Source: Alphaproteobacteria bacterium (GTDB lineage Bacteria > Pseudomonadota > Alphaproteobacteria > Micavibrionales > UBA2020). From it: DNA of 16,504 nt. The stretch spans positions 1 to 16,504 of the forward strand of contig JAGXAX010000004.1 of NCBI GenBank assembly GCA_018971405.1, read 5' to 3'. The notes under the pieces are model-generated. The model saw only the letters and a program-made list of their open reading frames with translations. It was not told the DNA's origin and searched no databases. The position numbers and the translations under genes were made by a program. Numbering within the stretch: position 1 is the stretch's first letter; every line of letters begins with the position of its first letter. Below are positions 1 to 7,055 of this stretch, piece by piece.

Positions 1-800
1 CGGTCGAGGAACTTGATGTCGGCGGACTTGGAGAAAGTCTGGCCGAGGTTGTGCGAGGTGCAGCCCTGCAAGGCCTTGCCGTCCTGCATGAAGGCCTCGA
101 TGGTGTAGGTCTCGATCGCGCCGGGGAACCGCTCGTCCGGCGTTTTCGCGCCGACGTAGCCCGGAACGGCCATGTAGTCTTCGTAAAATTCGCGGTAGAC
201 CTCGATCATGCGCCGCGCGTCGGCCTCGGCCTGATCGTGCGTCTCGAAAACATTATGCCCTTCCTGCCACAGGAACTCCGACGTACGCAGGAAAATACGC
301 GGACGCATTTCCCAGCGCATGACGTTCGCCCACTGGTTGATCTTGAGCGGCAGGTCACGGTAGGACTGCACCCAGCGGGAGTAAACGTCGCCGATGATGG
401 TCTCCGACGTAGGCCTGATGATCATCGGCTCGGTCAGCTCGCCCGCGGGAACAAGTTCGCCATCGTCATTGGCTTCCAGCCGGTGGTGCGTCACCACGGC
501 GCATTCCTTCGCGAAGCCGTCGATGTGCTTCGCTTCCTTGGCGATGAAGCTCAAGGGGATCAGCAGCGGGAAATAGGCGTTCTCCACCCCTTCCGCCTTG
601 ATCATGGCGTCGAGGTGCTTCTGGATGTTCTCCCACACGGCATAGCCGTAGGGCCGGATGACCATGCAGCCGCGCACGGGGGCGTTCTCGGCCATCTCCG
701 CCGCCTTGATGACGTTCTGATACCACTCGGAGAAATTCTCTTCGCGCGTCGGCGTAATGGCCGTGCGGGGGGCTTTGTTGCTCTTGGCTGCTTCTGTCAT
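1..800 (-). CDS. proS: Proline--tRNA ligase, archaeal/eukaryotic-like type (partial, C-terminus outside window)
   Basis: This enzyme charges tRNA-Pro with proline in the cytoplasm. The first 266 codons are present and the gene runs off the left edge. The protein has class II synthetase features: motif 2 region with VMRWEMRPR and [13 protein letters not shown] at about residues 160-182, RPTSET at 129-134, and a later TSHNLGQTF segment. The opening ([14 protein letters not shown], then [20 protein letters not shown] near 41-60) is that of the archaeal/eukaryotic-like ProRS, not of the short alphaproteobacterial ProRS, which starts close to the catalytic core with a different sequence. The ATG at 798-800 is chosen because homology begins soon after it and an AAGGG ribosome site lies 9 bases upstream (810-814). 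A promoter candidate lies in the gap before it, so it may be transcribed apart from the genes to its right. Identification is firm; the subtype call is from memory of the families. Confidence 0.95.
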   Translation of the reverse strand, partial: MTEAAKSNKAPRTAITPTREENFSEWYQNVIKAAEMAENAPVRGCMVIRPYGYAVWENIQKHLDAMIKAEGVENAYFPLLIPLSFIAKEAKHIDGFAKECAVVTHHRLEANDDGELVPAGELTEPMIIRPTSETIIGDVYSRWVQSYRDLPLKINQWANVMRWEMRPRIFLRTSEFLWQEGHNVFETHDQAEADARRMIEVYREFYEDYMAVPGYVGAKTPDERFPGAIETYTIEAFMQDGKALQGCTSHNLGQTFSKSADIKFLD

Positions 801-827
801 AATACCGAACCCTTTTGATGATGCATC

Positions 828-856
828 AGCTTACAGACGGGGCGGATTCCGGTCAA
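828..856 (-). promoter_or_regulatory. Candidate sigma70-type promoter of proS
   Basis: Read on the minus strand, TTGACC (851-856) and TAAGCT (828-833) are separated by exactly 17 bases, a good housekeeping -35/-10 arrangement. Transcription would start near 820, leaving a leader of about 20 bases with the AAGGG ribosome site at 810-814. It lies in the only gap in the window longer than 20 bases (801-891). That gap also holds a run of eight G (plus strand, 866-873) just upstream of the -35. No convincing terminator hairpin is seen after the upstream gene, so read-through into proS is also possible. The -10 matches the consensus only moderately. Confidence 0.5.
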
Positions 857-891
857 TCGATTTACGGGGGGGGATTTAGGACGCAAGGCCT

Positions 892-1401
892 CTATTTTGC
901 AGGCTTTTCAGCGCCGTTTTGGCCGTTTTCAGGGGTTTGGGGCGGGTGTTTGGCACACCAGTCCTTGAGGGTGGCCACCGCCTCGCCTTCCATCGGCTGA
1001 CCGTTCCACGTGGCCGCGCCGGTTTTGGTGTCGACCGTGACCTTGCCGACCGGCATCAGCCCTTGCGAACCGGCGGGCACCGTCAGCCCCAGATACTTCG
1101 CCGCATCGACGTTAAGCGTGAAACTGTAGGTCTCCGGCAGGGTGACGGGCGACGGGGTGATGTCCGCCGGAACGACCGGATTGCCGTCCGCGTCCACCCC
1201 GGGCTGGTAATCGACGCCCGGCGGCGTCTGGTAATTCACCAGATTCTCGCAATCCTGCTGCGTGATGCCGAGGTCGTTGGGCTCTTCTGCGGTTTTTACG
1301 GGTGCGGAATTTTTCTCCGCGGCGGTAAAGACGGGTTTGGCTAAAGCCGGGGCGGGCTGCGACATGGCCAGGGCGGCGAGAACGAACAGGGTCTTTTTCA
1401 T
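892..1401 (-). CDS. Small exported protein of unknown function
   Basis: I do not recognise a named family. The 169-residue product begins MKKTLFVLAALAMSQPAPALA, a typical Sec signal peptide with likely cleavage after Ala21, and no lipobox cysteine, so the mature protein should be periplasmic. Only two cysteines remain (Cys51 and Cys149), which could form a disulfide. A segment near residues 63-80 (VDYQPGVDADGNPVVPAD) looks like a conserved motif. The C-terminal tail from about 152 is rich in Pro, Gly, Asn and Lys and is probably disordered. The start at 1399-1401 is set by the signal peptide and by the ATGA overlap with the stop of the DUF1467 gene; a longer in-frame opening to 1602 would bury the signal sequence and overlap that gene. 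It is the last gene of the coupled chain before the proS promoter. Confidence 0.8.
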   Translation of the reverse strand: MKKTLFVLAALAMSQPAPALAKPVFTAAEKNSAPVKTAEEPNDLGITQQDCENLVNYQTPPGVDYQPGVDADGNPVVPADITPSPVTLPETYSFTLNVDAAKYLGLTVPAGSQGLMPVGKVTVDTKTGAATWNGQPMEGEAVATLKDWCAKHPPQTPENGQNGAEKPAK

Positions 1402-1646
1402 TGCTGAAACAACGCTCTCCAGTTGACGATTTTCAGATCGGTCACAATCACGATGATCGCCATGATAACGCCGGAAAAAACCGTGTTCCAGAGGATTTTT
1501 TTCTTGAGGTTGGCGCGGGCGGGCGCGCCGGCGTCGAAGCCCTTGCCCTCTTCCTCGTTGCGCCGCACGCCGACCGGCAAAATCATGAAAAAAGTCACCC
1601 ACCAGATCAGCAGCCAGATGAAAAAGATCGTCGAAGACTTCATCAT
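1398..1646 (-). CDS. DUF1467 family small membrane protein
   Basis: The 82-residue protein has two hydrophobic helices, at about residues 6-26 (tryptophan-rich, FIWLLIWWVTFFMILPVGV) and 51-69. A short polar loop between them carries PVGVRRNEEE, a Gly-Ala-Pro stretch and LKKKILW. This layout and the P-x-G-V-R signature are those of DUF1467, a family found mainly in alphaproteobacteria and commonly encoded beside RNase J. Its function is unknown. The start may be 1646 or the second Met at 1643. The start follows the rnj stop by one base, and the stop overlaps the next start as ATGA, so its translation is probably coupled to both neighbours. Confidence 0.85.
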   Translation of the reverse strand: MMKSSTIFFIWLLIWWVTFFMILPVGVRRNEEEGKGFDAGAPARANLKKKILWNTVFSGVIMAIIVIVTDLKIVNWRALFQQ

Positions 1647-1647
1647 G

Positions 1648-3327
1648 TCATATCCTCACCAGATGCACGCGCGTTTGCGGCTTGCGGTCGAACCGCGCGT
1701 TGAAAAACCGCCGCGCCGTGACGCGGATCATCTCCGACAAGGCATCGTCGTCGCCGCGCAGCTCCTTCGGCGCGTTCTGCACCGCGTTTTTTATCTCCTT
1801 CACCGCGTCGGCGATATATTGCGCGTCGAGCTCGCTGTTTTCGTCGAGCAGGCCGAGCGCGGTCACTTTCGGCGGGGCGGCGAGCTTGCCGTGCGCGTCC
1901 ACCACCACCGTCACCACCGCGCTGCCGTTGAACATCATGCGCTTGCGCACCAGAATGGCCTCGTGATCGACGGCAACCACGCGCCCGCCCTCGACGGCGA
2001 GGATGCCGCTTTTCACTTCCCCCACGTAAGAGGCGATGCCTTCGCTCGCGATTTCCAGCACCTGTCCGTTGGCGGGCATGACGGTCTGCTCCACGCCGGA
2101 TTCCCGCGCCAGCGCCGCGTGCTTTTCCAGCTGCATCTGCTCGCCGTGGACGGGGATGGCGATTTTCGGCTTCGTCCACGCGTAAAGCTGCTTCAGCTCC
2201 TCGCGGTACGGGTGGCCGGAGACATGCACCGGCGCCTCGCGGTCGGTCACCACGTTCACGCCCGCGGCGTAAAAGCGGTTTTTCATGCGGTCGATCGCCC
2301 GCTGGTTGCCGGGAATGGCGCGGGAGGAGAAAATCACCACGTCATTGGGGCGCAGGCGCACGCGCGGATGCTCCTCGCCGGAAATTTTCGCCAGCGCCGA
2401 GCGCGGCTCGCCCTGCGAGCCGGTGCAGACATAGACGATTTTATCGTCCTTCAGCAATCCGGCCTCGTCCTCGTCGATGAAGGGGCGCGTGTCCTTGAGG
2501 TAACCGCTCTGCCGCGCCACGTCCTCCGTCTTCCACAGCGAGCGGCCGACGAGGCAGGTTTTCCGCCCGTTGGCTTTCGCCGCCGCGTCGATGCCCGCAA
2601 GCCGCGCGACGTTGGTGGCGAAGCAGGTGACGGCGATTTTGTCCTTGAATTCGCCGAAGAGGTCGATCAGATTCTCCCGCACCGTGCGCTCGGAGCCGGA
2701 ATGGCCCGGCACCATGGCGTTGGTGCTGTCGCCGACGAGCGCGAGGACGCCGCTCTGCCCGAGTTTTTGCAAGGCTTTTTCGTCCGTCAGTTCGCCTTCG
2801 ACCGGATCGGGGTCGAGCTTCCAGTCGCCGGTGTGCAAAATCGTGCCGACGCTCTTGACCGTAATCGCCAGCGCGTTGGCCTCCGGTATCGAGTGCGCCA
2901 TCGGGATGTATTGTATATTGAACGGGCCGAATTCCAGCCTGCCGCGCGGCGGCACCTCGTGAATCCGCGCTTCCGGCCCCCATTGCTGGTCGTCGATGGC
3001 GTTGCGGATGCGCCCCGCGGTGAATTTCGTCGCGTAAAGCGGCTTTCTCAAACGCGGCCAGAGATAGGGGATCGCGCCGATATGGTCTTCATGCCCGTGG
3101 GTGAGCACGATGGCGAGCAGGCCGTCGCCCAGTTCCGCCGCGAAAGACGGGTCGGGCAAAAGCACGTCCACCCCCGGCATGGTGTCGTCGGCGAAGCCCA
3201 TGCCGCAATCGACCATGATCCACTGGCCGTTGTAACCGTAGAGCGTCATGTTCGCGCCGAAGAACCCGCAGCCGCCGAGCGGCACCATGTAGATCGAATC
3301 CGGCTTCATGTCGAAAGGAAGGGACAT
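1648..3327 (-). CDS. rnj: Ribonuclease J (metallo-beta-lactamase / beta-CASP family)
   Basis: RNase J is a cytoplasmic zinc-dependent ribonuclease with 5'-3' exonuclease and endonuclease activity, used in mRNA decay and rRNA maturation. The 559-residue product has the usual family length. Zinc-site motifs are visible: THGHEDH at 76-82, MAHSIPE near 143, HTGDWK at 165-170 and GDSTNA at 199-204. The beta-CASP segment follows with TGSQGEPRSAL from about 302, IPGN near 340, SGHP near 370 and PVHGE near 392-396. A C-terminal domain spans about 450-559. The start at 3325-3327 overlaps the birA stop by one base (TGATG) and gives the expected N-terminus; a longer in-frame extension to 3525 is arginine-rich birA shadow. 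The opening strand reads PLGGCGFFGANM, whereas most family members have G-x-G-E-x-G-x-N; the Asn is kept and the Glu is lost. Confidence 0.95.
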   Translation of the reverse strand: MSLPFDMKPDSIYMVPLGGCGFFGANMTLYGYNGQWIMVDCGMGFADDTMPGVDVLLPDPSFAAELGDGLLAIVLTHGHEDHIGAIPYLWPRLRKPLYATKFTAGRIRNAIDDQQWGPEARIHEVPPRGRLEFGPFNIQYIPMAHSIPEANALAITVKSVGTILHTGDWKLDPDPVEGELTDEKALQKLGQSGVLALVGDSTNAMVPGHSGSERTVRENLIDLFGEFKDKIAVTCFATNVARLAGIDAAAKANGRKTCLVGRSLWKTEDVARQSGYLKDTRPFIDEDEAGLLKDDKIVYVCTGSQGEPRSALAKISGEEHPRVRLRPNDVVIFSSRAIPGNQRAIDRMKNRFYAAGVNVVTDREAPVHVSGHPYREELKQLYAWTKPKIAIPVHGEQMQLEKHAALARESGVEQTVMPANGQVLEIASEGIASYVGEVKSGILAVEGGRVVAVDHEAILVRKRMMFNGSAVVTVVVDAHGKLAAPPKVTALGLLDENSELDAQYIADAVKEIKNAVQNAPKELRGDDDALSEMIRVTARRFFNARFDRKPQTRVHLVRI

Positions 3328-4064
3328 CAGGCGAACACCTCGCCGGTGTTGATCACATGGCGCTTGCCCGCGGCATCGGCCAGCAGGAGCGCGCCCGTGG
3401 CGTCGAGGTCTTCGAATATCCCCGTCAGCGTCTCGCGCGGCAGGCGGGCGGTGATGGTTTCGCCAAGTTTGTAGGCGCGTTTCAGCCACGCGGCGCGAAT
3501 GGCGGCGAAGCCGTCTTTCTCCCACGCCGCGGCCAGCTTCATGATTTCCGCCGCCAGCCCTTCCAGCACCTGTCCTGCTTCGGCTTCAACACCCGCATCG
3601 GCCAGAGACGCCGCGTTTTCCGGCGCGTGCTTGATATTCACGCCGATGCCGACCACCACCCATGGCACCTGCAGCGCGCCCTGGCTTTCGGTCTCGACCA
3701 GAATGCCTGCGGCCTTTTTGCCGCCGATGAAAAGGTCGTTCGGCCATTTGAGGCGGATGTCATGCTCCGGCGGCACGATGTCCGCCAGCACGTTCGCCAG
3801 CGCCACGCCCGCCAGCAAAGACAACTGGCCGATCTGCGCCGCATTTACCTGCGGGCGGAGGATGATGGTCATGAAAAGGTTTCCGGCATTCGAAACCCAG
3901 CCGTTGCCCTGCCGTCCGCGCCCTGCCGTTTGTTCGTGCGCCCAGACGACGACGCCCGCAGGATGCCCGTTTCGCGCGAGGTTGCGCGCATGGTCGTTGG
4001 TGCTGCCGACCGTCCGCAGCGCGACGAGGCTCAAAGGCGGTGCCAGTTTCGGCGCATAAGCCAT
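3327..4064 (-). CDS. birA: Biotin--[acetyl-CoA-carboxylase] ligase, monofunctional (no DNA-binding domain)
   Basis: The enzyme activates biotin with ATP and attaches it to the biotin carboxyl carrier protein of acetyl-CoA carboxylase. The 245-residue product contains the catalytic and C-terminal domains only: STNDHARNLA at 21-30, the biotinyl-AMP loop AGRGRQGNGW at 47-56, WPNDLFIGGKKAAGILVE at 107-124 with the ligase lysine (K117 by alignment to the E. coli enzyme), and VGIGVNI at 138-144. It lacks the N-terminal helix-turn-helix of the E. coli protein, so it should not repress biotin genes. The start at 4062-4064 shares one base with the nuoN stop (TAATG), and its stop shares one base with the rnj start. 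The loop has Asn where many relatives have a second basic residue (GRGRxGR), a minor variation. Confidence 0.95.
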   Translation of the reverse strand: MAYAPKLAPPLSLVALRTVGSTNDHARNLARNGHPAGVVVWAHEQTAGRGRQGNGWVSNAGNLFMTIILRPQVNAAQIGQLSLLAGVALANVLADIVPPEHDIRLKWPNDLFIGGKKAAGILVETESQGALQVPWVVVGIGVNIKHAPENAASLADAGVEAEAGQVLEGLAAEIMKLAAAWEKDGFAAIRAAWLKRAYKLGETITARLPRETLTGIFEDLDATGALLLADAAGKRHVINTGEVFA

Positions 4065-5509
4065 TATGGGAGCAGCGCCAGCGCCGCGGCATGGGCGCTT
4101 GTCAGCACCGGCGCGGGCACGACGATGAAGACCAGCACCGCCAGCGTCGCGGCGGCGAGGACGAAATTCAGACCCCTGTCCCGTGCCGCGTCGAAGCCCG
4201 CCGTCCTCGGCTCCTCGAAATACATCACCTTGACGATGCGGATGTAATAATAAGCCGCGACCACCGAAGTCAGCACGCCGACCACGGCCAGCGTGTAAAG
4301 ACCCGCCGCCACCGCCGCCTGAAAGACGAACAGCTTGCCGAAGAAACCCGCCAGCGGCGGAATGCCCGCCATCGAGAACATCAAGACCGCCATGGCGAAG
4401 GCCAGCAGCGGCTGGCTTTTGCCGAGCCCCGCAAGGTCGCCGATCTCTTCGACCATTTTGCCGTCCTTCTTCATCATCAGCACGACGGAGAACGCGCCCG
4501 CGCCCATCACCGCATAGATCGTCATGTAAATGACGACCGCCTGCACGCCCGCGGCGCTCGCCGCGGCGAGGCCGACGAGCGCGTAGCCCATGTGGCCGAT
4601 GGAGCTGTAGGCGAGCAGCCGCTTGATGTTGGTCTGCACGACCGCCGCGACGGCACCGAGCAGCATCGAGAGGACGGAAATCGCCACGATCACCTGCTGC
4701 CACTCCGCGGCCATGCCGCCGAACGGAACGGTCAGCACGCGGGTGAGCAGCGCGATCGCCGCCACTTTCGGGGCGATGGCGAAGAAGGCCGTCACCGGCG
4801 TCGGCGCGCCTTCATATACGTCCGGCGCCCACATGTGGAACGGCACGGCGGAAATCTTGAACGCCAGCGCGGCCAGCACCAGCACCATGCCGGTCACCAC
4901 GCCGGGCAGCAGCGCGGAACCGCCCTGCAGCACGCCCGCGATCTGCGGGAAATCGACCGAGCCGCTGTAGCCGTAGACCAGCGACGCGCCGTAGAGGAAC
5001 AAGCCGGAGCTCAGCGCGCCGAGCACGAAATATTTCAGGCCCGCTTCGGTCGAGCGCACGGAATCCCGCCGGATCGCCGCCAGCACGTAGAGCGGCAGGC
5101 TTTGCAGCTCCAGCCCCATGTAGAGGGCGATCAGGCTGTTGGCGGAGATCATCAGCATCATGCCGAGCGTCGCGAACAGCACGAGAACCGGGTATTCGAT
5201 GCGGTTGACGTTTTCGCGCTCCAGATAGGCCGTCGCCATGACCAGCGACACGGCGGAACCGCCGAGAGCCAGCAGCTTCATGTAGATGGAGAATTTATCG
5301 GAGACGAACATTCCGCCGAACGCAGTCCCTTCATGGCTGCAAGCGACCAGAACGCCGGTAAAGGCAAGGGTGGCCACCGCCAGCCATGAGACCAGACGGT
5401 AGTTTTGCTTCTTCGGCAAGACGGCCAGCAACAGCAGCAGGAGCGCAAGCGCGGCCAGTTTCACTTCCGGCAGCGCCGCGAGCAGGTCATTGAATTGAAA
5501 AGCGGTCAT
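4064..5509 (-). CDS. nuoN: NADH-quinone oxidoreductase subunit N
   Basis: NuoN is one of three antiporter-like subunits that pump protons in the membrane arm of complex I. The 481-residue product is hydrophobic throughout, consistent with the usual 14 membrane helices. Expected functional residues are present: the Glu of MGLELQSLPLY (E134), the lysine of AFKISAVPFHMWAPDVYEG (K218), a further lysine in IAPKVAA (K248), and IKRLLAYSSIGHMGY at about 295-309. A lysine also occurs in GFFGKLFVF toward the C-terminus. It starts 3 bases after the nuoM stop, with GGAGGG about 10 bases upstream of the ATG. Its stop overlaps birA, which is why birA is probably carried on the complex I transcript. Confidence 0.97.
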   Translation of the reverse strand: MTAFQFNDLLAALPEVKLAALALLLLLLAVLPKKQNYRLVSWLAVATLAFTGVLVACSHEGTAFGGMFVSDKFSIYMKLLALGGSAVSLVMATAYLERENVNRIEYPVLVLFATLGMMLMISANSLIALYMGLELQSLPLYVLAAIRRDSVRSTEAGLKYFVLGALSSGLFLYGASLVYGYSGSVDFPQIAGVLQGGSALLPGVVTGMVLVLAALAFKISAVPFHMWAPDVYEGAPTPVTAFFAIAPKVAAIALLTRVLTVPFGGMAAEWQQVIVAISVLSMLLGAVAAVVQTNIKRLLAYSSIGHMGYALVGLAAASAAGVQAVVIYMTIYAVMGAGAFSVVLMMKKDGKMVEEIGDLAGLGKSQPLLAFAMAVLMFSMAGIPPLAGFFGKLFVFQAAVAAGLYTLAVVGVLTSVVAAYYYIRIVKVMYFEEPRTAGFDAARDRGLNFVLAAATLAVLVFIVVPAPVLTSAHAAALALLP

Positions 5510-5512
5510 GAT

Positions 5513-7039
5513 TTAGCGGCCCTCCGGTGTGGCGACGCCGGCGGGCGTCCGCGGGATTTGGTTGGCGCTGTCGTAGCGCGCGATGACTTTTTCGATCGCC
5601 GGCGCCATCGGGTTGATGAAGCTGGAAGGATAAATCCCCATCCAGAACACCAGGGCGACGAGGGGCGCGAAAATGGCGATCTCGCGCGCGCTGACGTCTT
5701 TCATGGCCTTCACGTCGTCATGGACGATCTCGCCGAAGACGACGCGCTTGTAAAGATAAAGCATGTAGGCCGCGCCGAGCACCACGCCCGTCGCCGCGAG
5801 GAAGGTGGCAAGCGTGCTGACTTTAAATGCGCCGACCAGCACGAGGAACTCGCCGACGAAGCCCGACGTCGCGGGCAGGCCGACCGAGGCCAGCATGAAG
5901 ACCATGAAAATCGCCGCATAGACCGGCATGTTGTTGACGAGGCCGCCATAGCGCGCGATCTCCCGCGTGTGCAGGCGGTCGTAGACCACGCCGACGCAGA
6001 GGAACAAGGCGGCAGACACGACGCCGTGCGAGAGCATGACGAACATCGCCCCCTGCACCGCCTGCGTCGTCATGGCGAAGATGCCGAGCGTGACGAAGCC
6101 CATGTGCGCGATGGAGGAATAGGCGATCAGCTTTTTCATGTCCTCCTGCACCAACGCCACCAGCGAGGTGTAGATCACGGCGATGACGCTGAGCCCGAAG
6201 ATCAGCGGCACGAAATAGTGCGACGCGACCGGCAAAACCGGCAGCGAGAGCCGCAAGAAACCGTAGCCGCCCATTTTCAGCAGCACGCCCGCCAGAATGA
6301 CGGAACCCGCGGCCGGCGCCTCGACGTGCGCGTCCGGCAGCCACGTATGCACCGGCCACATCGGCACCTTGACGGCGAACGAGGCAAGAAACGCGAGGAA
6401 CAGCCATTTCTGCATCTCAGGCGGAAGGCTTGAGGACATCAGCGTCGGGATGTCGGTCGTGCCGGTCTGGTTATAAATCGCCAGAATGGCGATCAGCAGC
6501 AGCACCGAGCCGAGCAGCGTATAAAGGAAGAACTTGAACGCGGCGTAGACGCGGTTCTTGCCGCCCCACACGCCGATGATCAGGTACATCGGGATCAGCA
6601 CCGCCTCGAAGAAGACGTAGAACAGCACGAGATCGAGCGCCGAGAACATGCCGACCATCATCGTTTCCAGCAGCATGAAAGCCATCATGTATTCGCGCAC
6701 GCGGGATTTGATCGAATCCCAGCTCGCCAGCACGCAGATCGGCGTCAGCAGCGTCGAGAGCAGGATGAAGAAGACGGAAATGCCGTCCACGCCCATTTTA
6801 TAGGCGATGTTGAAGCCGGGCAGCCATGCGTGGCTCTCGACGAACTGGAAGCCGGACAGCGCCGGATTGAAACCGGCGTACATATATATGGAGATGCCGA
6901 ACGTCAGAAGCGAGGTGAGCAGCGCGACGATGCGGGCGTTATTGGCGACGGATTTCTCCTCCCCGCGCAGGCAGAAGATCAGCAGCGCGCCCAGCAGCGG
7001 CAGGAAGGTAATCAGCGAGAGAATGGGAAAAGTGATCAT
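5513..7039 (-). CDS. nuoM: NADH-quinone oxidoreductase subunit M
   Basis: NuoM is an antiporter-like proton-pumping subunit between NuoL and NuoN. The 508-residue product has the family length and about 14 predicted helices. Key residues match the E. coli pattern: Glu in VFFEAVLIPMY (E145), Lys in FAVKVPMWPVHTWLPDAHVE (K224), Lys in LLKMGGYGFLR (K255), MKKLIAYSSIAHMGF in the middle, and the Glu of SGFVGEFLVLVGAFK near the C-terminal third. The ATG at 7037-7039 is preferred over an in-frame ATG at 7195. It has AAGGA four bases upstream, gives the normal N-terminus (MITFPILSLITFLPLLGALL), and clears the nuoL stop by 16 bases, whereas the longer form would overlap nuoL with arginine-rich sequence unlike the family. 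Confidence 0.97.
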   Translation of the reverse strand: MITFPILSLITFLPLLGALLIFCLRGEEKSVANNARIVALLTSLLTFGISIYMYAGFNPALSGFQFVESHAWLPGFNIAYKMGVDGISVFFILLSTLLTPICVLASWDSIKSRVREYMMAFMLLETMMVGMFSALDLVLFYVFFEAVLIPMYLIIGVWGGKNRVYAAFKFFLYTLLGSVLLLIAILAIYNQTGTTDIPTLMSSSLPPEMQKWLFLAFLASFAVKVPMWPVHTWLPDAHVEAPAAGSVILAGVLLKMGGYGFLRLSLPVLPVASHYFVPLIFGLSVIAVIYTSLVALVQEDMKKLIAYSSIAHMGFVTLGIFAMTTQAVQGAMFVMLSHGVVSAALFLCVGVVYDRLHTREIARYGGLVNNMPVYAAIFMVFMLASVGLPATSGFVGEFLVLVGAFKVSTLATFLAATGVVLGAAYMLYLYKRVVFGEIVHDDVKAMKDVSAREIAIFAPLVALVFWMGIYPSSFINPMAPAIEKVIARYDSANQIPRTPAGVATPEGR

Positions 7040-7055
7040 GGTGTCCTTGAAACCC

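Noticed and set aside
51..818. Plus-strand open frame of 255 codons at the left edge.
   Set aside because: It is antisense to proS, whose minus-strand translation matches prolyl-tRNA synthetase along the whole visible length.
880..900. Possible hairpin (GCCT...AGGC) around the stop of the exported-protein gene as a terminator.
   Set aside because: The stem is only four base pairs with a long loop and no T-run follows on the minus strand.
1423..3474. A 683-codon open frame on the plus strand, opposite rnj and DUF1467.
   Set aside because: The translation is rich in Arg, His, Ala and Val with no recognisable domain, and it is antisense to well-supported rnj. Such frames arise from the codon bias of GC-rich genes.
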